Below are positions 16,653-27,226 of a stretch of DNA of 51,166 bases, one piece after another. A program made the position numbers and the translations under genes. The notes under the pieces were generated by a model that saw only the letters and a list, made by a program, of their open reading frames with translations, did not search any database and had not been told where the DNA came from. Position 1 is the stretch's first letter, and every line of letters starts with the position of its first letter. Origin of the DNA: Rhodospirillaceae bacterium (GTDB lineage Bacteria; Pseudomonadota; Alphaproteobacteria; Rhodospirillales; Rhodospirillaceae); the NCBI GenBank assembly GCA_028822445.1, contig JAPKDQ010000010.1:1-51166 (forward strand). Direction: 5' to 3'.

Positions 16653-18530
16653 TTATATCTCCCAATACCAGGGAGCAATAAATGAGAAAGCCAGCCAAAC
16701 CAATAAAACCAGCGGTAACCCGGCCCTAACAAAGTCACCAAACTGGTATTGACCGGGCCCCATAACCAGCAAATTTGTCTGGTACCCCATAGGGGTCGCA
16801 AACGAACAATTACAGGCAAACAAGCATGTAATTGCGAATAATCGAGGGTCGATCCCTACGCTCGCCGCTAATCCCACGCCAATAGGCGTGAAAAGTACAG
16901 CGCATGCGTTGTTGCTGAGTACATTCGTAAATAGAGCAACGACTAAGAAGAATACGGATAAAATTACTGGGGGAGCTGCAGAGTCAAATAGGCCGACGAT
17001 AACGTTGGCAAGGTAGGCCGCACCGCCTGTTGCTGTCATGGCGGTCCCAAGAGCCAAAGATGTGCCAACTAACAAATATATTGTTCGGTCGATAGACCGC
17101 CCCGCCTGCCTTAAGTTTAGGCATCCCGTCAGGATCATTGCGGTTGCCGCGGCAATAGCCGCTGTCGTTATGCTAACAATGCCGAGTACTGCGCATCCGA
17201 TTGATATGCTAAATATCGCGACCGCCCGTTTTGCATGGGTTCGCTTGGGAATGATGTCCCGTGTCCCAGAAATCAGGACAACATCGCGTTCGGGCCTAAG
17301 AGCCTCTAATCGATCTTGCCTACCTTTGAGAAGAAGAACGTCACCGGATTGAAGGCGTATCTCTGTCATACGTGATGCAGCCATCTGAGCTCGCCGCTGG
17401 ATCCCGAGGAAGATTGCGCGCTGACTTTGTTGCAATTCAAATTGCTCAAGAGTCAAACCAACCATGCGCGAAGACGGCGTAATCATCGCTTCAACAAGCA
17501 CCGTATCATGATCTTCGGGGGTATCTCCTTCCTTGTCTTCCACGGCATCTTCGTATTCTCTGACTCGTGTTTCTTGAAGATCCAAACCGTACGGCAAAGG
17601 GGGGTGAAATAACCCTTGATGTCTGCTTGCAACTTCCGTCAGGGCCTGACGTGTAGCCGCTACAACCAACATATCTCCAGCATGAAGAAAATAATCGTCA
17701 AACGGCGGTAAAATCGTTTCGCCCAGCGTAAATATTGTTTTGATCGTTACGTTAGGAAGAGACCTAAACCCACCAGCAATTGCGGACTCGCCTATGAGCC
17801 CAGAATCGGCAGGTACGACAAACTGAGAAATATAATGACGGCCGCTGGACATCCCTGTCGAAGAGCTTTTTCTCTCGGGCATTATAAAAGGCAGGATAAA
17901 TAGGACGTAGATGATTGCCACGCCAGCCAACATAAGGCCAATGGGCGTAATCTCGAAGAACGTCAGAGGACGCAGCCCCTGCTGGCTCATCGAACTAGAA
18001 ATAAGAAGATTAGTGCTCGATCCAATCAGTGTCGTCATGCCACCAAGAATTGCTGCATAAGACAACGGCATCATTGTTCTGCTGGGTGACATACCTGTTT
18101 TGTGAGCAAGTGCTTGCAAGACAGGGATAAAAATCAGAACGATAGGCGTGTTATTTAGAAATGCTGATAACATCGCGACCATCACCAAAACCAATGCAAG
18201 CAATAATATATTTGGAAGCCTGATCGCAGCTATGATGTCGCCCAAGTCCTCGAGCACGCCAGTGCGAATAATCCCTTCCCCGACGACTAATAAGGCTATA
18301 ACCGCCAACAAAGCTGGATTAGAGAACCCCCCCAGCAACACTTCAGCGCCAAGCAAATTAACATCATATGTTCCAGACAAAGGGACGATCTGGAAAAACA
18401 AAAGAAGGGCCGTGAGGACAAGCAGAGAGCTCACCTCTAGAGAAAGCCATTTCGTAACGTACAGGATTAGCAGTGCAACTGCTAAACCAAGCACGACCCA
18501 CATTTGTATAGTCGTTTCAAATCCCGACAT
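16653..18530 (-). CDS. SLC13/DASS-type transporter with two RCK-C (TrkA-C) domains
   Basis: Inner-membrane anion/cation transporter of 625 residues. N-terminal helices contain the SLC13 signature region (LSAFLNNTPIVLIFIPV and GSSTNLLISSSM). A central soluble part (about 230-440) holds two TrkA-C-like modules ending in phrases such as LHAGDMLVVAA and LQSGDVLLLKGR. C-terminal helices repeat the signature (LSNNACAVLFTPIG). Proteins of this architecture carry sulfate or dicarboxylates, or are annotated as SLC13 permeases. It follows thiD by 12 bases, and serC begins a separate transcript behind it. Confidence 0.87.
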   Translation of the reverse strand: MSGFETTIQMWVVLGLAVALLILYVTKWLSLEVSSLLVLTALLLFFQIVPLSGTYDVNLLGAEVLLGGFSNPALLAVIALLVVGEGIIRTGVLEDLGDIIAAIRLPNILLLALVLVMVAMLSAFLNNTPIVLIFIPVLQALAHKTGMSPSRTMMPLSYAAILGGMTTLIGSSTNLLISSSMSQQGLRPLTFFEITPIGLMLAGVAIIYVLFILPFIMPERKSSSTGMSSGRHYISQFVVPADSGLIGESAIAGGFRSLPNVTIKTIFTLGETILPPFDDYFLHAGDMLVVAATRQALTEVASRHQGLFHPPLPYGLDLQETRVREYEDAVEDKEGDTPEDHDTVLVEAMITPSSRMVGLTLEQFELQQSQRAIFLGIQRRAQMAASRMTEIRLQSGDVLLLKGRQDRLEALRPERDVVLISGTRDIIPKRTHAKRAVAIFSISIGCAVLGIVSITTAAIAAATAMILTGCLNLRQAGRSIDRTIYLLVGTSLALGTAMTATGGAAYLANVIVGLFDSAAPPVILSVFFLVVALFTNVLSNNACAVLFTPIGVGLAASVGIDPRLFAITCLFACNCSFATPMGYQTNLLVMGPGQYQFGDFVRAGLPLVLLVWLAFSFIAPWYWEI

Positions 18531-18542
18531 AAGTTTACCTGC

Positions 18543-19367
18543 TTACCACGCCCATCTCGCGCTGGAATTTATAGTGTGTCCATGATTAAGCGGACCATGT
18601 CCCTGCCCGTATTTCGGCGCAGTCTCGATAGCTCTGACGACGTATAAGCGGGCGCGAGACACAGAGTCATTTAGTGATAATCCCTGCGCCAAGCCCGTAG
18701 CAATCGCAGAAGCCAGGGTGCAACCTGTTCCATGTGTAGATGTTGAGGCTATGCGATGCCCTTGGAACTTATCAACCCTATCATTCGTGATGAGCAAATC
18801 AACGAGAGTATCCCCTTCAACGTGCCCGCCCTTTAATAGAACAGCATCGGCACCTAAACCCCTCAGCCGGTCGATAGAGGCGTACATGTCCGACAGGGTT
18901 TTGATCTCAATCCCTGTTAGAATCTCCGCTTCAGGTAAGTTAGGGGTCACAAGTGTGGAGTTAGAGATTAGCCTTCGCTTTAACTCACCCACGGCGTCTT
19001 CTGAAATTAGACGATGGCCACCCTTCGAAACCATAACGGGGTCAACTACAAGAGGAAAGTCTGCATGCATGGCCAATACATCAGCGACAGCATTGATGAC
19101 CTCTTCAGATCCGAGCATCCCGATCTTTATCACATCAGCGCCAAGATCATTAAGCACCGTCGATATTTGTGATGCAACAAAGGATGGCGGCACACTATGA
19201 ACTCCGTGAATGGATTGCGTATCCTGATCAGTAACAGCAGTGATCGCGGTAGCTGCATATCCACCAAGCGCGGTGACAGTTTTAATATCAGCTTGTATTC
19301 CGGCTCCACCGCCTGAATCGGATCCAGCTATTGCTAAAACTCGCCCCAGAAAAACGGCGGACGGCAT
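18543..19367 (-). CDS. thiD: Hydroxymethylpyrimidine / phosphomethylpyrimidine kinase ThiD
   Basis: Phosphorylates HMP and HMP-P for thiamine synthesis. 274 residues of the ribokinase-like fold. The N-terminal motif AIAGSDSGGGAGIQAD binds substrate. VDPVMVSKGG and the C-terminal anion-hole motif STHGTGCTLASAIA with the catalytic Asp region are present. ATG 19367 lies one base after the glmM stop; a longer frame would overlap glmM. It is tightly coupled to glmM and the SLC13 gene. Confidence 0.94.
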   Translation of the reverse strand: MPSAVFLGRVLAIAGSDSGGGAGIQADIKTVTALGGYAATAITAVTDQDTQSIHGVHSVPPSFVASQISTVLNDLGADVIKIGMLGSEEVINAVADVLAMHADFPLVVDPVMVSKGGHRLISEDAVGELKRRLISNSTLVTPNLPEAEILTGIEIKTLSDMYASIDRLRGLGADAVLLKGGHVEGDTLVDLLITNDRVDKFQGHRIASTSTHGTGCTLASAIATGLAQGLSLNDSVSRARLYVVRAIETAPKYGQGHGPLNHGHTINSSARWAW

Positions 19368-19368
19368 A

Positions 19369-20736
19369 TTAAGACGCTGCTGCTTCGATGGCTGCTGCAA
19401 CGTCATCAACGACAGATACGACGAGGTCTGAATCATCGCCTTCTGCCATGACACGGATCAAGGGCTCGGTCCCCGATTTACGAATCAATAGTCGGCCAGA
19501 AGTACCTATGCGATCATCTGCGGTTTTTATTGCGTTCTTTACATTCCGTTCCTCAAGGATCGATTGCGCCTTAGTAAAGTCACTAAGGCGCACGTTCTTT
19601 AGGGTTTGTGGAACAGGATCAAACGAGTGGAACAGGTCACTCGCCTTCTCTCCCGTTTCTACAAGCGAGGCTAACAATTGCAAGCCGGCCATAAGTCCAT
19701 CACCAGTGGTGGAATGGCTCCCCAAAATAATGTGGCCAGATTGCTCCCCGCCAAGATTGTAGCCCCCTGCCTCCATTTTTTCTGAAACGTAACGGTCTCC
19801 GACCTGTGTACGCTCTAAGGTTAGGCCAACGCTTTCCAGATAGCGTTCTAGACCTAAGTTACTCATGACCGTAGACACGACACCTGAACCAGCCAATTCA
19901 CCAGTTTTTTGCCAACGCCGCGCAATAGCTGCAAGGATCTGATCACCATCGATGATATTGCCCTGCTCGTCGCAAACGACAATACGGTCCGCATCTCCGT
20001 CGAGCGCCATCCCAAAATCAGCACCTGACGCTCTAACTCTTTCAGCGATGACATTAGGATAGAGCGAACCGCAGTCCTTATTTATATTAAAGCCATCTGG
20101 GCTAACACCAACTGGGATTACTTCTGCACCCAGTTCCCACAATACAGACGGCGCCACTTTGTACGCAGCGCCATGCGCACAATCCAAGACGACCTTCAGA
20201 CCATTCAGTCGTAGGCTTCGAGGAAACGTATTTTTTACAAATTCAATATAACGGACTGCGCCCGTCCCATTATCAAGGCGCTGAGCCCGGCCGAGACGGT
20301 CCGGCTCAGCCCTCAGGTGTTCTGTTCCCCCCGCAATGAGAGATTCAATATCAGACTCAATGGCATCAGAAAGTTTAAAACCGTCGGGACCAAAGAGCTT
20401 TATGCCGTTATCTTCAAATGGATTATGTGACGCAGACAACATAACTCCAATGTCGCAGCGGAGAGACCTGGTAAGCATTGCTATACCCGGCGTCGGTATT
20501 GGTCCTACCAAAACAACATCCATGCCAACGGCTATGAACCCCGCTGTCAAAGCTGGCTCAAGCATATAACCGGACAGCCGCGTATCTTTTCCAATCACCA
20601 CGGTGTGGCGGTGTTTACCACGCGTGAACGTGTGTCCCGCCGCCATACCTAGCTTTAATGCCATATCTGCGGTCATGGGGTCTCTATTGGCAGTTCCACG
20701 CACACCATCTGTCCCAAATAGAAATTTGATCGTCAT
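19369..20736 (-). CDS. glmM: Phosphoglucosamine mutase GlmM
   Basis: Converts glucosamine-6-phosphate to glucosamine-1-phosphate for peptidoglycan and LPS precursors. 455 residues. The phosphoserine loop [13 protein letters not shown] places the active serine at Ser103. The metal site DGDADR and the sugar-binding GGEQSGHI loop are present, as is the C-terminal phosphate-binding [12 protein letters not shown]. It sits in the conserved ftsH-folP-glmM series, 86 bases after folP. Confidence 0.96.
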   Translation of the reverse strand: MTIKFLFGTDGVRGTANRDPMTADMALKLGMAAGHTFTRGKHRHTVVIGKDTRLSGYMLEPALTAGFIAVGMDVVLVGPIPTPGIAMLTRSLRCDIGVMLSASHNPFEDNGIKLFGPDGFKLSDAIESDIESLIAGGTEHLRAEPDRLGRAQRLDNGTGAVRYIEFVKNTFPRSLRLNGLKVVLDCAHGAAYKVAPSVLWELGAEVIPVGVSPDGFNINKDCGSLYPNVIAERVRASGADFGMALDGDADRIVVCDEQGNIIDGDQILAAIARRWQKTGELAGSGVVSTVMSNLGLERYLESVGLTLERTQVGDRYVSEKMEAGGYNLGGEQSGHIILGSHSTTGDGLMAGLQLLASLVETGEKASDLFHSFDPVPQTLKNVRLSDFTKAQSILEERNVKNAIKTADDRIGTSGRLLIRKSGTEPLIRVMAEGDDSDLVVSVVDDVAAAIEAAAS

Positions 20737-20822
20737 CGCGCTGGCTCCCCCCCTCTATTCCGATTGAGTAATACTGTAAGGCTTTTCTTCGCCTATACCC
20801 CGGCCTCAATCAAGGAACTTAT

Positions 20823-21950
20823 CTATCTCAGGCCGAGTGACCTCCACACAGTCAGTGCCTGACGGGTCTCTTTAACATCGTGAACACGTAAAATTTTTGC
20901 ACCTCCAATAACCCCCGCTATAGCAGCTGCAATCGACCCGGCTAACCTTTTCGTGGGGGTTTCTTCTCCGCTGAGCCGCCCAATAAAGCTTTTCCGAGAT
21001 GCGCCAATCATTACAGGACACCCTAGCCCCTGAAAGAGCCCCAAAGAATCGATGAGGTCTAGATTACCCCCATCCGATTTACCGAATCCAATGCCAGGGT
21101 CGACACATATCTGATTAATTTCTAACCCAGCGCTTAAGCATGCAGAAATTCTGAGGTCTAAGAAATCAAATACATCCACCAATACGTTTGAATATTCAGG
21201 AGCGACCTGCATCGTCTGAGGGTTTCCCTGCATGTGCATAAGGACAACAGATGCACCGCGCTTACCAACCTCTGCAACTGCTTCAGGGTCACCGGTTAAG
21301 GCCGTAACATCATTAACAATCTTCGCGCCGACATCTAAAGCAGCAGCCATCGTAGATGCATTGCGGGTATCTATTGACACAGTAAAGGACTTCTCTGCCA
21401 ATGCTCTGACAACTGGAATAACTCTTTTCTGCTCAATGCTAGGGTCAACCGGGCTTGCCCCTGGGCGTGTCGACTCCCCTCCAATATCAAGAAGAGCCGC
21501 GCCAGACTCTGCTAACGATATGGCATGGGCTACTGCCGCATCCGAACTCGCATGATTACCTCCATCAGAGAAACTATCTGGCGTGACATTGACGACACCC
21601 ATAATTACAGGCTCATCCATCTGGATATCAGAAAACCCTCCTCGCGGCTGAGATATCGCCATAATCAATCCGGACAGGCGTTCTTGAAGTTCTGACTTTA
21701 TAATTTGTCGCCAAGGATTGAACGCCGTGACGGAAGCAGTGTGGCGAGCTATGTCTTCACCTTGACGAATGACTAGCTCTACGGCCGCATAAGCGCTTCC
21801 AGCGCCAGAAAATGGCAGTGCATGCCCTGCTTCAATAAGGGCTGTCGCAACTGCGCCAGTCGAAATAGAACGCGGAATGCAATACAGATCTCTAGCTCGA
21901 ACACGATCTAACTTATTCGGCGCAGGTAAGCCGGTAACAATGATTGTCAC
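20823..21950 (-). CDS. folP: Dihydropteroate synthase FolP with an N-terminal extension
   Basis: Condenses hydroxymethyldihydropterin pyrophosphate with p-aminobenzoate in folate synthesis; the sulfonamide target. The catalytic TIM barrel begins at about residue 115 with [15 protein letters not shown], then [11 protein letters not shown], and the C-terminal [12 protein letters not shown]. The first ~110 residues are an extension absent from short DHPS such as that of E. coli; such extensions occur in some alphaproteobacteria. ATG overlaps the ftsH stop by 4 bases, indicating translational coupling. 375 residues in all. Confidence 0.93.
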   Translation of the reverse strand: MTIIVTGLPAPNKLDRVRARDLYCIPRSISTGAVATALIEAGHALPFSGAGSAYAAVELVIRQGEDIARHTASVTAFNPWRQIIKSELQERLSGLIMAISQPRGGFSDIQMDEPVIMGVVNVTPDSFSDGGNHASSDAAVAHAISLAESGAALLDIGGESTRPGASPVDPSIEQKRVIPVVRALAEKSFTVSIDTRNASTMAAALDVGAKIVNDVTALTGDPEAVAEVGKRGASVVLMHMQGNPQTMQVAPEYSNVLVDVFDFLDLRISACLSAGLEINQICVDPGIGFGKSDGGNLDLIDSLGLFQGLGCPVMIGASRKSFIGRLSGEETPTKRLAGSIAAAIAGVIGGAKILRVHDVKETRQALTVWRSLGLR

Positions 21951-23878
21951 GAGTTCGGTTGCGGTTCCGGCTCAAGTCCACCCGGGTCTATTTCTTCGCT
22001 ACTGCTATCAGTCTCTGGCACGGACGTTCTTCTGCCTGGAGGACGTTGACGCGTTGTCGGCTTATCCGACTTGTCGATACTTTCACCTCTCAACAAGGCC
22101 TCTATCTCTTCGCGAGACAGTGTTTCGTATTCTAGTAGCCCCTTAGCTACAATCTCGAGATCACCTTTGTATTCTTCAAGAATGACCCGCGCAGCTGCCT
22201 CACCTTCTTCAACAAATCGGCGAACTTCTTGGTCAATTAATTCTGCGGTCGCATCAGAAACATTTTTCTGTTGTGCCACAGAGTGACCCAGGAAAACCTC
22301 TTCTTGGTCAGGGGTGTACCGAAGTGGACCAAGTTTCTCAGAGAACCCGAATTCAGTAACCATACGGCGCGCAATATCAGTTGCCCGTTTAAGGTCATCT
22401 GAAGCGCCAGTCGTTACGTGATCAATTCCAAATATCATTTCTTCAGCCACGCGTCCGCCAAACAAGCTAGCGATCATCGCCTTCAATTCCATTTGGGATT
22501 GGCTGTACTTATCCCGTTCAGGAAGAAACATCGTTAAGCCAAGCGCCCGACCACGTGGAATGATAGTAACCTTATGCAGAGGGTCGTGCCCTTCAGCGTG
22601 CAACATGATCAACGCGTGCCCAGCTTCATGATAAGCAGTAAGCCTTTTCTCGTTTTCTGTCATCACCATGGACCGGCGTTCCGCGCCCATCATGACCTTG
22701 TCTTTGGACTCTTCGAACTCAAGCATTGAAATGACACGCTTAGCTTTTCTTGCTGCCAACAAAGCCGCTTCGTTTACCAAGTTAGCTAAATCAGCGCCCG
22801 AGAACCCTGGCGTACCCCGCGCGATAACCTTCAGGTCAACATCTGGTGAAACAGGCGTCTTACGAGTATGAACTTTTAGGATTTTCTCGCGGCCCAAAAC
22901 ATCTGGGTTAGGGACTACAACCTGACGGTCAAAACGGCCTGGGCGTAGCAACGCTGGATCCAAAACATCTGGGCGGTTTGTTGCCGCGATAAGAATTACA
23001 CCCTCATTCGCTTCGAACCCATCCATCTCAACCAGCAACTGGTTCAATGTCTGTTCGCGTTCATCGTTCCCACCGCCCAGCCCGGCACCGCGATGACGGC
23101 CAACTGCATCAATTTCATCGATAAATATAATGCACGGTGAGTTTTTCTTACCCTGCTCGAACATGTCGCGAACACGGCTCGCACCCACACCAACGAACAT
23201 TTCTACGAAGTCTGAACCAGAAATCGTAAAGAATGGAACATCAGCTTCACCGGCAATAGAGCGCGCGAGTAGTGTCTTGCCGGTGCCCGGAGGGCCCACG
23301 AGAAGCACACCTTTTGGAATCTTTCCGCCAAGGCGCTGAAATTTTCCAGGATCGCGAAGGAATTCGACAACTTCTTCTAATTCCTGTTTAGCCTCATCAA
23401 TTCCTGCAACATCATCAAAGGTCACGCGGCCTTGTTTTTCGGTAAGCAGCTTAGCTTTAGATTTCCCGAAGCCCATGGCCTTGCCGCCACCGCCCTGCAT
23501 CTGGCGCATAAAGAAAATCCATACGCCAATTAAGAGAAGCATAGGGAACCATGAAATCAGAATGCTCAACAATGTCGTCTCACCATCGGACCGAGGGACT
23601 GCTTTAATATCAACACCATTGGCGCGAAGCGATGGAACAAGAGATGGATCTTCTGGGGCGTATGTCTGAAAAGGTGTGCCGTCGCGCGTTTTTCCCGTGA
23701 TATTATTGCCCTGGATCGTAACGCTATTAACCTCGTTACCTTCAACCGAGGCCATAAACTCGGTAAAAGAAATCTCTCGGCTTTGAGGTATTGAAGTTGA
23801 TGCCTGAAACAGATTGTACAGTGCAACAATCAAAACCAGGATGATCACCCAAAGCACTAAATTACGATTAATATTCAC
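21947..23878 (-). CDS. ftsH: ATP-dependent zinc metalloprotease FtsH
   Basis: Membrane-anchored AAA+ protease that degrades unassembled membrane proteins and regulatory proteins. 643 residues: helix 1 (about 7-24), periplasmic domain, helix 2 (about 104-124), AAA module with Walker A GPPGTGKT (195-202), Walker B IIFIDEID and SRH, then the peptidase zinc site HEAGH (417-421). The start codon is GTG with AAAGGG upstream. The region upstream (206 bases) separates it from tilS and probably carries its own promoter, although no convincing heat-shock promoter was seen. Confidence 0.97.
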   Translation of the reverse strand: MNINRNLVLWVIILVLIVALYNLFQASTSIPQSREISFTEFMASVEGNEVNSVTIQGNNITGKTRDGTPFQTYAPEDPSLVPSLRANGVDIKAVPRSDGETTLLSILISWFPMLLLIGVWIFFMRQMQGGGGKAMGFGKSKAKLLTEKQGRVTFDDVAGIDEAKQELEEVVEFLRDPGKFQRLGGKIPKGVLLVGPPGTGKTLLARSIAGEADVPFFTISGSDFVEMFVGVGASRVRDMFEQGKKNSPCIIFIDEIDAVGRHRGAGLGGGNDEREQTLNQLLVEMDGFEANEGVILIAATNRPDVLDPALLRPGRFDRQVVVPNPDVLGREKILKVHTRKTPVSPDVDLKVIARGTPGFSGADLANLVNEAALLAARKAKRVISMLEFEESKDKVMMGAERRSMVMTENEKRLTAYHEAGHALIMLHAEGHDPLHKVTIIPRGRALGLTMFLPERDKYSQSQMELKAMIASLFGGRVAEEMIFGIDHVTTGASDDLKRATDIARRMVTEFGFSEKLGPLRYTPDQEEVFLGHSVAQQKNVSDATAELIDQEVRRFVEEGEAAARVILEEYKGDLEIVAKGLLEYETLSREEIEALLRGESIDKSDKPTTRQRPPGRRTSVPETDSSSEEIDPGGLEPEPQPNS

Positions 23879-24084
23879 TCTCGACCCTTTACTTGTTCAA
23901 AACCTTATAATTGGCTCTTCACTGCGTGCTCGGTGGCACGCGTTGAATACTAATATTTACTAATTAAATAGGGCACAGAACCCCTAAAGCAAGCAGTCAA
24001 AATTTGGTTCGCGTAAAATAGCAACCTCTCAAAAGAAGGTTCAAGAGATAATTTAAGATCACTAGACCCAAAAACGTCTTATTT

Positions 24085-25122
24085 CTAACGTTTTCGATCC
24101 TCTTGTGACACCACTATATATTCGCCTTTTAACCGTAGTTGGCACCCATGGAGAGTTCGATCAGACCACAGTGTGGTACCAAGCGCTTGGTAAAGGCCTT
24201 CTAAACTATCGAACCTGGGCGGATAAATTGCTCCCGATACTTGCATCATACAACGCGCAAGGACCCGAAGTGTAACCTCGTTCGGCTCAGCTAAAAGTGC
24301 CTCTAGATTGAGATGAACGGAACCAGAATGACCCTGGATTGACCCAGCTTCCATATAAGCGTCGACAGCGCTGTCGATGGCTGCCTTAGCACGTTGCATG
24401 TGCGATACAGTCTTGAGGATACGGTCGCGCTCAAGTCCTTCTTCTTCAAACGCTGCCATAATTTTGCGCAAACGGACACGCGCAAATGAATTCTGATAGT
24501 TGCTGGGGTCACTCACCCAAGCTTGTCCAAAGTCTTCGCATGTCGCGACTAGGTCTGCTTTTGGAAAACTGAGGAGCGGCCTTAGCAATCGCACATCATT
24601 ACGACTTGTTTCAGCTGCTATTGCCGCCAATCCGTCGACACCAGAACCTCTAATCAACCTGTATAGAAAAGTTTCCGCCTGATCATCAGCGTGGTGGGCG
24701 GTCATAAGGGCTTCAATACGATTCTCTTGACACCAATGGCATAGCAATTCGAACCTTGCATCACGCGCATCTGCTTGATGGCTTCTGTCCAGGTGCTTTA
24801 TTTTTGCACCCTCTGTCCATGTCAGAACCTCATGCCTCATTCCAAAGCCTGCCAGCCAGCCACCGACGCTATGTGCCTCAGCTTGGGCTTCCTGTCGCAA
24901 CTGGTGATCAACGGTTAGACCAACGACCTTAGAGCCATTTGCAGCTGCCCATACATGCGCTAGCCGGCACAACGCCATGCTATCTGGGCCGCCAGAGACC
25001 GCAATAGCGAAGGAATCTCCTGCCCCTACCGGGCCGAAAGACTCCATTGTGCAAGCAAAAGATTCCGGTGAAACCGGCTTCCCTGTGGATAACGCTCTAG
25101 GACCTTTTTCGGCGGAAGGCAT
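24085..25122 (-). CDS. tilS: tRNA(Ile)-lysidine synthase TilS
   Basis: Attaches lysine to C34 of tRNA-Ile(CAU) so that it reads AUA. 345 residues. The PP-loop motif AVSGGPDSMAL near 39-49 binds ATP. HHADDQAETFLYRLIRGSGVDGLA is the family signature. The C-terminal part is shorter than in E. coli TilS, as is usual in alphaproteobacteria. It starts 3 bases after the cpoB stop, matching the common cpoB-tilS-ftsH order. Confidence 0.94.
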   Translation of the reverse strand: MPSAEKGPRALSTGKPVSPESFACTMESFGPVGAGDSFAIAVSGGPDSMALCRLAHVWAAANGSKVVGLTVDHQLRQEAQAEAHSVGGWLAGFGMRHEVLTWTEGAKIKHLDRSHQADARDARFELLCHWCQENRIEALMTAHHADDQAETFLYRLIRGSGVDGLAAIAAETSRNDVRLLRPLLSFPKADLVATCEDFGQAWVSDPSNYQNSFARVRLRKIMAAFEEEGLERDRILKTVSHMQRAKAAIDSAVDAYMEAGSIQGHSGSVHLNLEALLAEPNEVTLRVLARCMMQVSGAIYPPRFDSLEGLYQALGTTLWSDRTLHGCQLRLKGEYIVVSQEDRKR

Positions 25123-25125
25123 ATC

Positions 25126-26421
25126 TTAGGAGCATTTCAGTCGCGCTCGTTCAGTTTGCGCACGACGCCGAATCGTATCGTTAGCAGACGGATACTCTGT
25201 CGCCAGACGTGTTAACGCCGTACAAGCTCCATCTATCTGCCCAAGCTGAGCCATTGAGAGCCCGAGTTTCAGGAGATTATCTGGGCCCTTCGTGCTGACC
25301 GGATAGGTCTGATAACCAGAGAGAAACTCGACGGCAGCTTGCTCAAAATCTCCTCGGACATAGTAGGTCTCACCAAGCCAGTATTGCGCATTTCCGGCAA
25401 GAACGTCAGACGCATTGGCATCCAGAAACATCCTTAGAGCTTTTTCAGCTCGCGCGTAGTCCGCCTGGCGCAATATGTTAAAGGCGTAGTCGTATTGTTC
25501 TTTCGTCGAACCATCAGGGAGGCTCATAAACTCTGACGTTGGGTCCGGTGCAGTTCCAATAGGGGCTGCCGCGACCGTTCCTGTTCTAGGAGCTGCCTGA
25601 ATATTGGGTGGAGCACTCAGTCTGCCCTGCTGCGCTGGCATCACAGGCGCACTAAATGCCCTTGGAGCCGCAGGAAGAGCAGTGCCCGAAGAATCTGTTC
25701 TTAGAACGCCGAAAGTGTTTCCTTGATTGACAGGTCCTGGCTCGATTGGAGCAGTCTGACGCGTACCAGCAGCAACTTGAACCGTAACAGATGCAGGTAC
25801 ACCAGGAGCGATAATTTGCGTTATAGGTTGTGTCTGTACAGGCGCAGACATCGGCATGTTGAGATCAGGATTAAGCCTAGACACCGCCGAACTTTGAACC
25901 GCAATAGAACTATCCGGTTGGATAACTGACGTAGTACTTGGGGATTGGCTGCCAGCCAAAGGGTTCTCTGCCAAAATTAGCGATGCTATTGGCGTTGCAA
26001 CAGCTGGGGATACACCAACCGCTTGCTCCAAGACTGCTAATCGATAGGACACATCGTTCGACATTCTCTGCAGCTCAGACCGCATGCGAGATACTTCGAA
26101 ACGCGCTTCTTCAATCTTACCTGTCAGTATTTCAACCATCTGCCCCAATTGCAGTGCTCTGACTTGAAGGCGACTAGCCACATCTGTTGAAATGGCTTTA
26201 TTTGAAGTTCCGATGTTTTCTGGCGTGGTTGGACTTTCGACGATCGTCGCTGGTGCAGATTCAAAGGACTCCAGTTTACGTTCGATCTGGCTAAGACGCT
26301 CGCTCATAACACGCAAGTCAAGAGGTGTCTGAGCGTTAGCAAACGGCACCGCCGAGAACACGAGGGCTAGACTAATCGCCAAGCCTATAAAATTCCGAAA
26401 TCTATAATCATTAAATATCAT
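25126..26421 (-). CDS. cpoB: Cell-division coordinator CpoB (YbgF), Tol-Pal system
   Basis: Periplasmic protein that couples Tol-Pal constriction with peptidoglycan synthesis. ATG 26421 gives 431 residues with a signal peptide (hydrophobic stretch ending FANAQ at about 31). A coiled coil follows (MSERLSQIERKLESF and the later KIEEARFEVSRMRSEL). A long Pro/Ala/Thr/Gln-rich linker of about 200 residues, longer than usual, precedes C-terminal TPR repeats (YDYAFNILRQADYARAE..., AQYWLGETYYVRGDFEQA). It directly follows pal. Confidence 0.9.
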   Translation of the reverse strand: MIFNDYRFRNFIGLAISLALVFSAVPFANAQTPLDLRVMSERLSQIERKLESFESAPATIVESPTTPENIGTSNKAISTDVASRLQVRALQLGQMVEILTGKIEEARFEVSRMRSELQRMSNDVSYRLAVLEQAVGVSPAVATPIASLILAENPLAGSQSPSTTSVIQPDSSIAVQSSAVSRLNPDLNMPMSAPVQTQPITQIIAPGVPASVTVQVAAGTRQTAPIEPGPVNQGNTFGVLRTDSSGTALPAAPRAFSAPVMPAQQGRLSAPPNIQAAPRTGTVAAAPIGTAPDPTSEFMSLPDGSTKEQYDYAFNILRQADYARAEKALRMFLDANASDVLAGNAQYWLGETYYVRGDFEQAAVEFLSGYQTYPVSTKGPDNLLKLGLSMAQLGQIDGACTALTRLATEYPSANDTIRRRAQTERARLKCS

Positions 26422-26482
26422 AGCGCTGCAACTTGTTTGATGTGGCACGCATGCTACCGCACATGCACGGCAGAAATAAGGC

Positions 26483-26518
26483 AAACGGCGGCCCCTGCCC
26501 CGCAGGAAGCCGCCGTTT
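26483..26518 (-). terminator. Hairpin between pal and cpoB (attenuating terminator)
   Basis: AAACGGCGG (26483-26491) and CCGCCGTTT (26510-26518) are perfectly complementary, and the loop holds a smaller CCTGC/GCAGG stem. On the minus strand the hairpin lies 45 bases after the pal stop and is followed only by a short TTT. It may stop part of the transcript after the highly needed pal gene and let the rest run into cpoB. Confidence 0.6.
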
Positions 26519-26562
26519 TAACGCTCATTCTCGAAAGCCAATCAACGGCTTTCGGCTAGAAA

Positions 26563-27057
26563 TTACTGTACGACAGAAACGCCGCGACGGTTTCGGCTCC
26601 AGCAGTCGTCACTGGAAGCGACGCATACCGGACGCTCTTTGCCGTAAGAAATGGTGCGGACACGACTTGAAGCGACACCAAGTGAAACCAAGTAATCTTT
26701 GACTGCGTTAGCGCGACGCTCACCTAGTCCAAGGTTGTACTCCCGTGTGCCACGCTCATCACAGTGGCCTTCAACGACGACCGAAGAAGATGGGTTTTGG
26801 CCTAACCAAGACGCCTGTCCACGCAATGTGGCTTGGGCGGCAGCGTTTAAGTTATAATCATCAAGGCCATAGTAAATATCGTTACCTACAACTTGATTGA
26901 AATATTCAGCAGAATTCATGGCTGGACCTGTTGGTGCAGCGACTGGTGATGGCTGGCTCACAGCCGTTATATCTGAACCCATGTCATCTTTAGAATCAGA
27001 CGCGCAAGCTGCTAAAAGAGCGACTGCCGCGACCGCACTAGTGAAACGGACCATCAT
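26563..27057 (-). CDS. pal: Peptidoglycan-associated lipoprotein Pal
   Basis: Outer-membrane lipoprotein that binds peptidoglycan and TolB. 164 residues. A lipoprotein signal ends in the lipobox LLAAC (acylated Cys18). The OmpA-like domain has the DYNLNAAAQATLRGQ strand, the diaminopimelate-binding EGHCDERGTREYNLGLGERRA region and NRRGV near the end. A purine-rich ribosome-binding site precedes two adjacent ATGs. Confidence 0.96.
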   Translation of the reverse strand: MMVRFTSAVAAVALLAACASDSKDDMGSDITAVSQPSPVAAPTGPAMNSAEYFNQVVGNDIYYGLDDYNLNAAAQATLRGQASWLGQNPSSSVVVEGHCDERGTREYNLGLGERRANAVKDYLVSLGVASSRVRTISYGKERPVCVASSDDCWSRNRRGVSVVQ

Positions 27058-27226
27058 TTTTTTCTTCCCCTTCGGTCATCAAGACTGACGTAACTATAGA
27101 CAAAATGGCGATTTTCATTACCTGTTTTATCAGGTGCTTGGTGGGACGCAAGCTATTCCATAAGCTCTTCTTCCAATAAAAACTCGCGAGAAGGCCTTTG
27201 GTTTCATCTTTTTTACAATAATAGAG

